A stretch of DNA of 41,246 nucleotides. Origin: an uncultured Oscillospiraceae bacterium. GTDB taxonomy: Bacteria; Bacillota; Clostridia; Oscillospirales; Ruminococcaceae. The position numbers and the translations under genes were made by a program. Of this stretch, positions 1 to 7,089 are shown piece by piece. The stretch's first letter is position 1, and every line of letters begins with the position of its first letter. The notes beneath the pieces are model-generated. The model saw nothing but the letters and a program-made list of their open reading frames with translations. It was not told the origin of the DNA and searched no databases. The stretch spans positions 1-41,246 of the forward strand of contig CASGAN010000015.1 of NCBI GenBank assembly GCA_949299455.1. Reading direction: 5' to 3'.

Positions 1-56
1 TACAGCTCAAGACAGGACAAACCCCGATGGAAGTCCGTTATGCTTATGCTGCATAA
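1..56 (+). CDS. C-terminal tail of an IS3-type transposase (OrfB), partial
   Basis: The third forward frame from position 3 reads QLKTGQTPMEVRYAYAA and then a TAA stop at 54-56. The T-P-M-E-x-R pattern close to the stop resembles the extreme C-terminus of IS3-family OrfB integrases (a TPxEYR-like motif). Only 17 residues are visible, so no catalytic DDE residue can be checked. Its position directly inside the putative terminal repeat supports the call. It could be chance, but frame, stop and terminus agree. Confidence 0.4.
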   Translation, partial: QLKTGQTPMEVRYAYAA

Positions 57-98
57 CAGGTGTCCACAAAAAATGTCTACTTGACAGGGGGCGTGTCA
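1..98 (+). mobile_element. Right end of an IS3-like insertion sequence
   Basis: The first 98 bases look like the end of an insertion sequence that continues left of the window. The end, read from the other strand, starts TGACACGCCCCCTGTC and continues with AGTAGACA, which resembles IS3-family terminal repeats (TGA..TGCCCCC...GGACA type). The tail of a transposase frame stops at 56, just inside this terminus, as is usual for IS3-type elements. Immediately beyond position 98 the sequence becomes the interrupted serine recombinase gene. The other terminus and the target duplication lie outside the window, so the family call rests on one end only. Confidence 0.5.
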
Positions 99-633
99 TT
101 GGATTGTCCGGGTTTTTCATATACCCATAGGGAATGGTTGTACCGACTCGTTCACCGCGTTCGCCTTTGGCTCGCTGTACAGCACGGATTTTTCGGCTTG
201 TATCTCTGGCGTAAAAATCGTTGAAATAATTCTTGATACCGGAGAAATCACTGACGCCGTTTACACTGTCTACTCCGTCATTGACAGCGATAAAACGAAC
301 ATCATACTGAGGAAATGTGATTTCCATCAGCATTCCTGTCTGCAGGTAATCTCTGCCAAACCTTGATTGGTCTTTAACAATTACAATTCCGACCTTTCCG
401 CATTCGACATCGTTCATCATTCGTTTGAAGTCGGGACGGTTAAAATCCGCACCCGAATATCCGTCATCTACATAAAACTGAATGTTCGGGAAGCGATGTT
501 CCTCAGCATATCTTTGTAGCATCAGCCTTTGATTTTCAATCGAGAGTGACTCACCGAGCCGTTCGTCCTCCTGAGACAGTCTGCAATAAAGGGCGGTTAT
601 TAAATTTTTGTTTGTATTTTCGGTTGATCTCAT
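99..633 (-). pseudogene. Large serine recombinase (TnpX-like), truncated by IS insertion
   Basis: This is the N-terminal part of a large serine site-specific recombinase that moves an integrative or mobilizable element. It contains the resolvase catalytic fold: ALYCRLSQEDE with the nucleophile serine at about residue 20-22, then DDGYSGADFNRPDF, a KDQSRFGRDYLQTG motif, and the start of the recombinase domain (RKIRAVQRAKGERG, PYGYMKNPDNP). Similarity stops in PDNP, where the IS end begins; the family is normally 500 or more residues, so the zinc-ribbon and coiled-coil DNA-binding parts are lost. The ATG at 633 is preferred over GTG at 639 because AAAGGA lies about 9 bases upstream. The gene follows the TnpW-like and AAA ATPase genes on the same strand, the usual order in clostridial elements. 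It should be inactive. Confidence 0.85.
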
Positions 634-650
634 TTTCACATTTCCTTTCC

Positions 651-666
651 GAGTGAAGATTCACTC
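651..666. repeat. Perfect palindrome upstream of the recombinase
   Basis: GAGTGAA-GA-TTCACTC is a 7-bp perfect inverted repeat directly upstream of the recombinase ribosome site (AAAGGA at 643-648). Its position would let it act as an operator or as a leader hairpin for the recombinase gene. No binding protein can be named. Confidence 0.4.
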
Positions 667-733
667 TGTCAAACCGAATAGGATACGGTTACACAATACT
701 CTATAACGGTATAAAAGTCCAGCGAGAATACCA

Positions 734-952
734 CTAACTTTTCTGACCGTTTATCAGATATTTAAATTTGCTTTCTGCGTTATCGGTACTGCTGCTACCG
801 GCAGGAAAACACGCCATAACAGGATAGTGTCTGCCCTCGATAATCAATTCATATCCGATACCGATATTCTGTTTTTCTTCTGTTTTTGTTCTTAACTTGA
901 GAATTTTCTCGCGTCTCTTTCGCAGTAATTCATAATCAATTGTTTTCATCAT
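734..952 (-). CDS. Small mobile-element protein, TnpW-like
   Basis: A 72-residue protein with a basic, helical N-terminus (YELLRKRREKILKLRTK) followed by a short strand-rich part (ELIIEGRHYPVMACF) and a helix (DNAESKFKYLI). The second half has the pattern of the small TnpW proteins that precede the TnpX-type recombinase in clostridial transposons (a 'YxVxxxF..xSxE...KI.RLI' pattern). It has an AAAGGA ribosome site 4-5 bases before the ATG and sits just upstream of the recombinase on the same strand. Its function is unknown. The TnpW link is from pattern and position only. Confidence 0.55.
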   Translation of the reverse strand: MMKTIDYELLRKRREKILKLRTKTEEKQNIGIGYELIIEGRHYPVMACFPAGSSSTDNAESKFKYLINGQKS

Positions 953-1278
953 AAATCCTTTCTGTCAAACGGTATAACTCCTGTTTCAACCCCTACCAGA
1001 ACCTTTCTGTTTGGGTATTGTTTCGCATTTGCAACCCCGAGAGCAGGCATTCGGGCAGTTTTACAACCCCTATGCTTCATAGCTTTCGAAAGCGCCGAAA
1101 ATCCTCTTGCGGTCGGCATTGCCGTCCGCTGTGAACCGGAACGGGGTGCTTTTGCAACCCCGTTCCTTTCTCCTGCTATCTTTTCGACCCTGAAAAATTG
1201 CCGCTGCAACCCCGTATCATTTGCTGATAGAATCTGTGCGCTTCTCACCATTTGTTTGAGCCGTCCTGTTCTCCCCAC
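949..1278 (-). CDS. Doubtful ORF overlying the GGGGTTGC repeat block
   Basis: An open frame of 109 codons (GTG start) whose stop overlaps the start of the TnpW-like gene. It has no recognisable domain, a weak ribosome site, and an amino-acid composition (many Arg, Ala, Gly, Lys) that follows the repeated GGGGTTGCAA-type sequence it overlies. The repeats do not all fall in one reading phase, so they are DNA-level repeats rather than protein repeats. The frame is more likely incidental, but it is the only open frame between the ATPase gene and the TnpW-like gene. Confidence 0.2.
   Translation of the reverse strand: MGRTGRLKQMVRSAQILSANDTGLQRQFFRVEKIAGERNGVAKAPRSGSQRTAMPTARGFSALSKAMKHRGCKTARMPALGVANAKQYPNRKVLVGVETGVIPFDRKDL
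985..1214 (-). repeat. Five GGGGTTGC/A repeats (possible iterons)
   Basis: Read on the minus strand, the core GGGGTTG followed by C, T or A and then A occurs at plus-strand positions around 987-993, 1032-1038, 1064-1070, 1155-1161 and 1206-1212. The copy at 1151-1162 also forms a hairpin with ACGGGGTGC at 1141-1149. Spacings are irregular (45, 32, 91 and 51 bases). The block lies between the RepA/AAA ATPase gene and the recombinase genes of the element. Such a place suits protein-binding iterons or an origin, but no function can be shown from sequence. Confidence 0.45.
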
Positions 1279-1360
1279 AAACCGCCCACAACGGCTTTTC
1301 TGCTGCTCGGTCGGGTATTTTGGGGAGCAGAGGCTGTGACGGTATCGTCATCCCGACAAA

Positions 1361-2464
1361 TCAAGCTGTAGCAGGGGTTTGCGGACTCTGTGACGATTCT
1401 TTTCCGCACACAGTTTCAATCGTCATATCGTCATTACCGTCATAGACAATCAGCAACTCCCTGCGCTTGCCTGTCCGGTTGCTGGTAAATTCTACACCCA
1501 TATTTTTCAGCTCTTTTTCATATCGGTTCAGTTTTCGTGTGAGAACATTTCCGTTGATCCTGCCGCCCAGTTTTTCGGACAGCTCGCCTGCCGTTCCGCA
1601 GAATTCTTTTTCTGCTGTCAGATAGTTCATCAGCAGAGGAAAGAACATTTCGCTCTTTAAGGAATTTACAACCGGCGTATCGCTCGAAATAAATATCCAT
1701 TCGTTTGTTTCTTCATCCCTGCGGATATTCAGAATCTGTTCCTCTACATCCCGTCCTTTGATATACAGTTTGGCGTCCTTGTCACCGACATTCTCACGCT
1801 TAAGAACATAACTTCCGTCCGCTGCGCCAAGCAGCCCGGTCGAGCCTGTCACCATATTGTGCGGATCGCTGTCGAACTGTTTTCTCAAATGCTGTACGAC
1901 TACAACGGCAATATGGTATTTATCCGCAAGTGCTTTTAACAATCCGATGTCTTTGTAGTCGGTCGCATACAGATTGGACTCTCCGCTGTTCTCACGAACT
2001 TTCTGCAGGGTATCGATGATAACGAGGTTTGTGCCCGGATGCTCTGTGATAAATTCTTCGATCTGCTCACACAGTCCGTCCGATAAAGATTTTGACAGAG
2101 TTGCGAAGTGGAGGTTGTCCGGTGCCTCCTCAGTCAGATCCATCAGCCGCTGCTGGATACGGTTGAGGCTGTCCTCCAAACACAGTGACAGCACTGTTCC
2201 TCTTTCTGTTTGTAAATTCCAGAACGGCTTGCCCTGCGCTACCCGCAGAGAGAGCAGAAGCAGCAGCCACGATTTTCCGGTTTTAGCGGCTCCGGCAAGA
2301 ATGTGCAGACCTTGCGGCAGCAGACTGTCTACCACAAACCGAATCTGCGGCAGCTGCATATCCAGCAGGGTTTGTCCGTCTATTGTTTTAATTTTTTCTT
2401 TTTTCATGCTGTTTTCTTTTCCTGAGTTTTGGTTTTCATTTGACTCCGATTGCAGAACAGCCAT
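1361..2464 (-). CDS. RepA/KaiC-like AAA ATPase of the mobile element
   Basis: A RecA-fold ATPase of 367 residues, of the type found in clostridial mobilizable elements and plasmids as a RepA-like helicase or replication ATPase. The Walker A motif GAAKTGKS lies at residues 58-65, followed by a Walker B strand (NLVIIDTLQKV) and a sensor-like VVVQHLRKQ segment. The C-terminal third (GELSEKLGGRINGNVLTRKLNRYEKEL) looks like a winged-helix DNA-binding part. The ATG at 2464 is chosen because AAAGGAG lies 10-12 bases upstream; an upstream frame extension lacks such a site. The gene heads the leftward series ATPase, TnpW-like, recombinase, and a good promoter lies at 2660-2689. It is intact although the element around it is broken. 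Confidence 0.85.
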   Translation of the reverse strand: MAVLQSESNENQNSGKENSMKKEKIKTIDGQTLLDMQLPQIRFVVDSLLPQGLHILAGAAKTGKSWLLLLLSLRVAQGKPFWNLQTERGTVLSLCLEDSLNRIQQRLMDLTEEAPDNLHFATLSKSLSDGLCEQIEEFITEHPGTNLVIIDTLQKVRENSGESNLYATDYKDIGLLKALADKYHIAVVVVQHLRKQFDSDPHNMVTGSTGLLGAADGSYVLKRENVGDKDAKLYIKGRDVEEQILNIRRDEETNEWIFISSDTPVVNSLKSEMFFPLLMNYLTAEKEFCGTAGELSEKLGGRINGNVLTRKLNRYEKELKNMGVEFTSNRTGKRRELLIVYDGNDDMTIETVCGKESSQSPQTPATA

Positions 2465-2659
2465 ATGGGCATCAGCTCCTTTCAAAGTTTTTCGGGCAAA
2501 CAAAAAAGGCCCGATCATACAGGTCACGGACAACACAAACAAGCGAACGGCACCGGTTCGCTTTCAAATGTTCCGTGCCTATGTATGTATCGAGTCTTTG
2601 CTCATATATGTTAAGGTCTGCGCATAAAAAGGGCGGCACTTTAATATTTAGTTTTTTTC

Positions 2660-2689
2660 AGTATACCATAAAGAACAAATGTTTGTCAA
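2660..2689 (-). promoter_or_regulatory. Promoter for the AAA ATPase gene
   Basis: On the minus strand TTGACA (2684-2689) and TATACT (2660-2665) are separated by 18 bases. Transcription would start near 2653, giving a leader of about 190 bases. The leader contains GCGAAC-ggcacc-GGTTCGC-type inverted repeats around 2545-2580, which could fold. Confidence 0.65.
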
Positions 2690-2764
2690 GACCTTTGCAT
2701 ATTTCTTTTCCAATGCGGGCATACTATTTTGTTAAACAAGTCGTGATTTCCTCTTTGTACAGTT

Positions 2765-2872
2765 TTATTTCTTTTTAAACTGCCCCAGCATCTTGTTGGT
2801 ATTATGCCGCTGAACTGTGCCTACCACCGAAGCAATATTGGCGTCTCTTCTTGCTTTTTGAGGTATTGTATG
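2765..2872 (-). pseudogene. 3' remnant of a lost mobile-element gene
   Basis: On the minus strand a frame of about 35 codons ends in KMLGQFKKK and a TAA stop, preceded by TIPQKARRDANIASVVGTV. It is closed upstream by an in-frame TAG. The composition reads like the C-terminus of a real protein. It has the same orientation as the ATPase gene and lies just upstream of its promoter, where a mobilization or transfer gene would be expected. The family was not identified; the call is that the gene was cut away, possibly when the neighbouring AT-rich island arrived. Confidence 0.35.
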
Positions 2873-3076
2873 CTAAAATAAAATTGGTATTGTTATATCC
2901 ATTTATAAATATTGCAACATAGTCGTATTATGTTGTTTAATAAATTTGAGGCGTAATATATAGAAGCTACATATAGATCTCCATTGTTATCGGTGTGTCA
3001 GGTGAAATGACTATCGAAAACTGCTTATGGGGTTCGTAGGTACTGAACGGATACTGGAAAGGAACCGATCCATAAC
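2873..3076. other. AT-rich intergenic stretch between element remnant and island
   Basis: Together with the remnant and promoter, the interval 2465-3141 has no intact gene. The part 2873-3076 is AT-rich at first (poly-A/T runs, TTAATAAATTTG), then more mixed from 2990 (GGTACTGAACGGATACTGGAAAGG). Nothing recognisable was seen; it may include the junction between the element and the island. Confidence 0.5.
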
Positions 3077-3115
3077 ATTCTTTTGACCTTTCCTGATGAC
3101 AAAGGTCAAAAGAAT
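3077..3115. repeat. 15-bp perfect hairpin in the leader of the island
   Basis: ATTCTTTTGACCTTT (3077-3091) pairs perfectly with AAAGGTCAAAAGAAT (3101-3115) across a 9-base loop. It ends 26 bases before the first start codon of the island. There is no run of T after it, so it is not a classic terminator; it may be an operator, an mRNA leader structure or the scar of an insertion. Confidence 0.6.
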
Positions 3116-3141
3116 TAGAAATAAAACAGGAGATACACGAC

Positions 3142-3735
3142 ATGAAAGCAAAAGAGTTTTATCAAAAATTAACTACGCAAATATATAGTAATAGTGGTGA
3201 TAGAGGAAAAGTTTACGCAGAAAAAATTTATAGAGATTCAACCCGCTATACTCAGTACACAAAAGAAATCATTGGTGAAATATTATCAAATATTAAAAAA
3301 CCTAATAAAGTTGAAATCAATTTTGAATATTATCGTGTTGATGTTTTCGCATGGGAAAAAGCCGATGATACTTTTCTTCCTGAAAAACCGTCAGAACAAT
3401 TTAAAGAACAATTTTGGAAACCCGTAGCCGCTATTGAACATGAAAACGATTGTAATTCTTGGATGGACGAAGTGATAAAACTCTCTTATTTAAAAGTTCC
3501 GTTAAAGGTGGTAATAGGTTATTTACCGGTGAATGAACGATCATCAGATTATAAATATATAAACTATGTTTCTAAGGCTTTATCTTTATTAGAATATAAA
3601 GAATTAGAAGATGAAGAATTTTTACTCATAATTGGAAATGCTCAAACAAAAGACATATCGAAATATTTTGGATATAAGCCATATCTTTATAATTCGAAAA
3701 CGAGGAAATTCGAGTTGCGAACTAATTGGAATTAG
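3142..3735 (+). CDS. Uncharacterised protein, possible PD-(D/E)XK-type nuclease fold
   Basis: A soluble 197-residue protein with no signal peptide or membrane segment. The middle carries FEYYRVDVFAW (about residues 67-77) and then PVAAIEHEND (about 97-106) followed by WMDEVIKLSYL. An acidic residue after a strand and then a hydrophobic-E-x-E pair followed by a helix is the layout of some PD-(D/E)XK-superfamily proteins, so a nuclease-like fold is possible. This is a weak fold-level inference. The ribosome site is AACAGGAGA about 8 bases before the ATG. It opens the AT-rich island, and its codon use (many AAA, TTA, ATA) is unlike the housekeeping genes to the right. Confidence 0.6.
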   Translation: MKAKEFYQKLTTQIYSNSGDRGKVYAEKIYRDSTRYTQYTKEIIGEILSNIKKPNKVEINFEYYRVDVFAWEKADDTFLPEKPSEQFKEQFWKPVAAIEHENDCNSWMDEVIKLSYLKVPLKVVIGYLPVNERSSDYKYINYVSKALSLLEYKELEDEEFLLIIGNAQTKDISKYFGYKPYLYNSKTRKFELRTNWN

Positions 3736-3776
3736 TGCGAAAATGCGGTAATGGATTTATAAAGGAGAGTAAATGT

Positions 3777-4516
3777 ATGTACTGTGAAAAATGTGGTACA
3801 CAAATAGATGATGATTCTGTATTTTGTCAAAAGTGTGGTAAAAAACAAACTGACACTTTTAATACATCAATGGAGGATAATTCTGAATTTTCCAAAACTG
3901 ACAAAATCGAAGTGGGGTCAATGTTATATGTAATAAAATCAGACATGAAACTTCCGCCGGTAGGCTGCAAAGTAAAAGTTACATCCAAACAGAATATAAG
4001 TGGTAAGGAATATATTTCCGCTATAGGGCCTTACAAAGCTGATGGCGCGCCGATGGCAAAAGTAAAAAAATGTATGCACTTGATATTGCTTATTTTAGCA
4101 CAAACCCTCCGTCACAAGAAATTATACAAAGGGGTAATTCAAAACGATCTAAACAAAGAGGTAGGATTTTTGCACTTGCTTGCCTTCCCTTTGTAATCAT
4201 TATTAGCGCAATAATATTCGGAGTGTTATCTGGCGGTAGTGGATCAAGTGCCAGTATAACTGGTGCTTGGGTCGATAACGCCGATCTTCTTGGAACTTCA
4301 TATCTCGTTACTATCGAATTTTCAAGCAATGGAAATTATATCATGTACAATAATCTTCCTACAAGTGCTTCAAACATAACACGTCAGGGAACATATACTC
4401 GCAGTGGGAATACAATTACCATGAACTATGGTTATGACAGTGTTGCAATATACACATATAATCCATCGAGCGATACAATCAGCGACTCTTCCGGAAATGT
4501 ATATAGAAGGAGATAA
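3777..4516 (+). pseudogene. Zinc-ribbon membrane protein split by a frameshift (or recoded)
   Basis: The first frame starts at ATG 3777 (AGGAG 8 bases upstream) and encodes a zinc ribbon, MYCEKCGTQIDDDSVFCQKCG, with four cysteines. A globular part follows (SMLYVIKSDMKLPPVGCKVKV...). That frame runs to a stop at 4196 through unlikely sequence. The -1 frame, entered at the seven A at 4064-4070, continues sensibly with MYALDIAYFSTNPPSQ, a basic stretch, a membrane segment (IFALACLPFVIIISAIIFG) and an outside domain (TGAWVDNADLLGTSYLVTIEF...) to 4516. The joined protein would be about 246 residues. It is a smaller paralogue of the protein at 4988-6565. A lost A, a sequencing error or -1 slippage at A AAA AAA all explain it; a simple deletion is the plainest. 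Confidence 0.7.
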
Positions 4517-4520
4517 AAAC

Positions 4521-4970
4521 ATGTTTCAATTTGAACCAAATAAAAATTATTTAATTGTTGTAAGCGGACGTCCTAATTCAGGAAAATCAAGTGTTTTATC
4601 AAATATAGACGGAAGGGCGCCAAGCGTTGTTTCGGTGTACCAAAGATTTATAGCCGATGGAGCACAAATCGTTCGGGATTTCAAGGAAAGAGCGAGGGTA
4701 GACATTGTTGTCGCCTTAGAATATAAAGGCAAAAAAATTGGAATTTCTGCGGGCGGTGATTGCGTCAATTGTTTAAAGTGGATAGAAGAATTGGAAAAAG
4801 AGGGTTGCAAATACATTATTACTGCAAGTTCTATACACAGCAACGGAGATACTTGTGCTTATATTAATGATTTTGCAAAAAAGAACAATTTTCAATTAAT
4901 TTCATTATATAAATTTCCTTATCAAAATGATTTTTCAAATCTTGAAGAATTTATTTTTAGTTTATTTTAA
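4521..4970 (+). CDS. Small P-loop NTPase of unknown function
   Basis: A 149-residue protein with a Walker A motif in its first strand-loop-helix: YLIVVSGRPNSGKSSV (about residues 10-25). A strand (VDIVVALEY) and a further strand ending in acidic residues or Ser (YIITASSIHSNGD) follow, consistent with a compact P-loop kinase or GTPase-like core without obvious G4/G5 motifs. AAGGAGA sits 7 bases before ATG 4521, and the gene begins 5 bases after the frameshifted zinc-ribbon gene, so they are probably co-transcribed and translationally coupled. It lies between two zinc-ribbon membrane proteins. No specific family was recognised; substrate and role are unknown. Confidence 0.75.
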   Translation: MFQFEPNKNYLIVVSGRPNSGKSSVLSNIDGRAPSVVSVYQRFIADGAQIVRDFKERARVDIVVALEYKGKKIGISAGGDCVNCLKWIEELEKEGCKYIITASSIHSNGDTCAYINDFAKKNNFQLISLYKFPYQNDFSNLEEFIFSLF

Positions 4971-4987
4971 AAAAGGCTGGTGAAATT

Positions 4988-6565
4988 ATGTATTGTAAAA
5001 AATGCGGTTTGCAAATAAACGATGATGCCGTATTTTGCAAAAAATGCGGGACAAAACAAATTGCCATTTTGTCAGATGATGAAACGCAAGAAAAAGCTGA
5101 TAGTGAAAAAATAAATGAACAGGAGCTTCTGAATAATACATATACAGATGAAACTACCGCTTTCATCGAGAACGAGCCGAGCGAAGATAATCACAAAACA
5201 AAAATTAAAAAGAAGTGGCTTTTACTTATAGCAATTGGTGTTCCCTTTATTCTTATTGGGATATTTTTGATATTGTGGAATATGGGGATTTTTAGAAGCG
5301 GATTAAGTGAATCTGATGTCCGGACGGCTATTTCAAATCATATGCGTGATGCGCACGGTGTACGCATAGAAGAATTTACAAATATAAGCATAGATAAAAG
5401 CGGCGCTCAAGCAACGGTAATAATTGTTTATAACGAGGATGGTTATGATGTTACCTATCCGCCATCCAAAGTCACATTGAATGCACAAGGTGATGTTATT
5501 TCCTGCATATTTTGTCAGTCTGATTCAGAAGAAGATGAAACTTCCTCATCTGAAGAAATTGATGATACAATAGTAGGCACTTTTGAAACCGATAATTTGA
5601 CAACAGCACATTATAGCCATGTTGTTTTTTATGACGACGGAAAATTTGAAGCCTATACCGGTATGTCTTGGACTAACTATCCCTATTGGCCTAATATAAC
5701 TATTTCAGAGCAAGTCCCTAGTTTTGATTCGGGGACTTATACAGAATCCGGAGATATAATTACCGCTAATTTGCATAAAATCGGCGGTCATGATTGCACT
5801 TTAAAATTCCAGAAAGTAAAAAACAATTCAGGAGAGCCGTTGCTTATAATTATTGATGCCGCCCATGATAGTTATCATTGTTTGGACGGAGAATATGGAA
5901 CAGAAGAGGTAGGTGTTGGATATGTGAAGGTTTCTAACCGTTATCTTGAGATGTCTTCGCATTCCGATATTGATACAATTCCCGCCGAAGGAACTATACT
6001 CAAATATTCTAACGACCCAACATCTTCACAAGAAAATCCGAATTATTCAAATGATTCATCATCTGCTTCAGTCTGCCCTCGTTGTGGTCGGCCATTAACT
6101 GACGGAGAAACCTGTGACTGTACCTGGTGTGATATATGTAACGCTTGGATGCTTGGCCACGGGCATGGAGAAGGAGAAGAGCCTGTAGATTCAAGCACTT
6201 CACAGAGCAACAATGATTCTTCTACCCAAAACGGAACAGGCTCTACGGAGGATTTTGTCCCGATTGCGCCGGAAGTATTGTCCGTAACGCCACGCATTAA
6301 TGCAGATAATAATGCCTTTATACTTCTTGATATTACCATTTCTGATTTATCTCTTGGAGAGAAAAGTCCTTCACATTATAATGCCGGTGAAAATTTAACA
6401 ATCACGGTAAATGGGACAAAGGTTAATCACAAAACAGCTTGGTGGGGAGGCAAAAAGTGGCAAATACAAATAGACAATATAAATTTATCCGATACAAAAA
6501 CATTTACCGTCGTTCTCACAAATAAATATGGGCTTAGCACTACCCGTACAGTCACATTTCCATAA
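4988..6565 (+). CDS. Large zinc-ribbon, membrane-anchored protein with secreted domains
   Basis: A 525-residue protein. An N-terminal zinc ribbon (C3, C6, C17, C20: MYCKKCG...FCKKCG) lies in the cytoplasm, then an acidic linker, a basic KTKIKKK stop and one membrane segment at about 76-98. Outside are a small alpha/beta domain (about 105-175), a beta-rich domain (about 195-325), Ser/Asn-rich linkers, a second cysteine cluster (CPRCGRPL at 363, CDC at 376, CDIC at 381, then HGHG) and an Ig-like C-terminal domain (about 430-525). Zinc-ribbon-plus-membrane proteins of this sort are common in Firmicutes but mostly unstudied. The gene follows the P-loop NTPase by 17 bases, with GGTGA as ribosome site. 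Its N-terminus is nearly the same as that of the frameshifted protein, showing duplication. Confidence 0.75.
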   Translation: MYCKKCGLQINDDAVFCKKCGTKQIAILSDDETQEKADSEKINEQELLNNTYTDETTAFIENEPSEDNHKTKIKKKWLLLIAIGVPFILIGIFLILWNMGIFRSGLSESDVRTAISNHMRDAHGVRIEEFTNISIDKSGAQATVIIVYNEDGYDVTYPPSKVTLNAQGDVISCIFCQSDSEEDETSSSEEIDDTIVGTFETDNLTTAHYSHVVFYDDGKFEAYTGMSWTNYPYWPNITISEQVPSFDSGTYTESGDIITANLHKIGGHDCTLKFQKVKNNSGEPLLIIIDAAHDSYHCLDGEYGTEEVGVGYVKVSNRYLEMSSHSDIDTIPAEGTILKYSNDPTSSQENPNYSNDSSSASVCPRCGRPLTDGETCDCTWCDICNAWMLGHGHGEGEEPVDSSTSQSNNDSSTQNGTGSTEDFVPIAPEVLSVTPRINADNNAFILLDITISDLSLGEKSPSHYNAGENLTITVNGTKVNHKTAWWGGKKWQIQIDNINLSDTKTFTVVLTNKYGLSTTRTVTFP

Positions 6566-6742
6566 TTTTTCGCTAAAACGGAGAATTACAATACTTATTA
6601 GCTGAATAAAGCCATTATATCACAAACAGAACATCTTTCATCTGACCATTTCAAATTATTCTGCATATTTTCAGTTTCTGTCGTTTGGGAATACAAATGT
6701 AAACCACAAAAAATCTGAATCCAGATAAAAATTCGTTAAATA
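6566..6742. other. Intergenic tail of the accessory island, nothing recognised
   Basis: AT-rich sequence after the last island gene and before the terminator at 6743. It has no convincing open frame or promoter. The whole gap 6566-7160 also holds the terminator, an inverted repeat with DnaA-box-like words and two promoters, listed separately. Confidence 0.5.
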
Positions 6743-6781
6743 ACAAATCGTCCTCAACCTTTTTGGTTGAGGACGATTTGT
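6743..6781 (+). terminator. Strong bidirectional hairpin terminator closing the island
   Basis: ACAAATCGTCCTCAACC pairs perfectly with GGTTGAGGACGATTTGT over a TTTTT loop (17-bp stem). The outer AAAT/ATTT bases give a short U-run (TTTGTTTG). To its right the base composition becomes that of the housekeeping genome, so it lies near the island edge. Confidence 0.8.
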
Positions 6782-6945
6782 TTGTATCCTATTCAGTTGT
6801 CTTGGATTTCTCCGTTAAGGATATCACGCGTTGCGCGGAGCTTTTTTCTTTTTGTGGAATAAATTGAGCCTTATACAATGGGTAGAACGCGTGAAATGTT
6901 GAAACACTGCGCAGAACTGTTGAAAACATTCGCGAATCAAGCCCG

Positions 6946-6999
6946 TTTTTCCACGCTTTCAACTGAGTTTTCAACAACACGGTGGAAAGCGTGGAAAAC
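6946..6999. repeat. Inverted repeat with DnaA-box-like words
   Basis: TTTTCCACGCTTTC (6947-6960) is matched by GAAAGCGTGGAAAA (6985-6998). Between and around are TTTTCAACA (6969-6977), TTTCAACTG and, on the other strand, GTTGAAAAC (6919-6927). The words resemble relaxed DnaA boxes (TTATCCACA, TTTTCAACA), but no dnaA or dnaN gene is near. It may instead be a protein-binding site or leader structure upstream of rlmB. Confidence 0.4.
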
Positions 7000-7022
7000 T
7001 GTTTTGGGGAAAATTTTGTCCT

Positions 7023-7052
7023 TTGACAGCGAAAAACTACGATGTGTATAAT
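7023..7052 (+). promoter_or_regulatory. Distal promoter upstream of rlmB
   Basis: TTGACA (7023-7028) and TATAAT (7047-7052), both perfect, 18 bases apart. Transcription would begin near 7059, about 100 bases before rlmB. Confidence 0.7.
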
Positions 7053-7089
7053 GGAAAAGAAAAAGCATGTTGGATTTGATTGATTGTAG

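Noticed and set aside
1141-1163. CRISPR-like array in the GGGGTTGC region
   Set aside because: The repeated word is only about 9 bases, spacings are irregular, and there are no cas genes.
949-1278. Protein repeat family encoded by the GGGGTTGC block
   Set aside because: The repeats fall in different reading phases, so they are DNA repeats, not a repeated peptide.
1974-2627. Rightward open frame of 217 codons over the AAA ATPase
   Set aside because: Antisense to a protein with intact Walker motifs; Ser/Arg/Cys-rich shadow.
6946-6999. Chromosomal origin of replication
   Set aside because: No dnaA, dnaN or rpmH is nearby, and the words match DnaA boxes only loosely.
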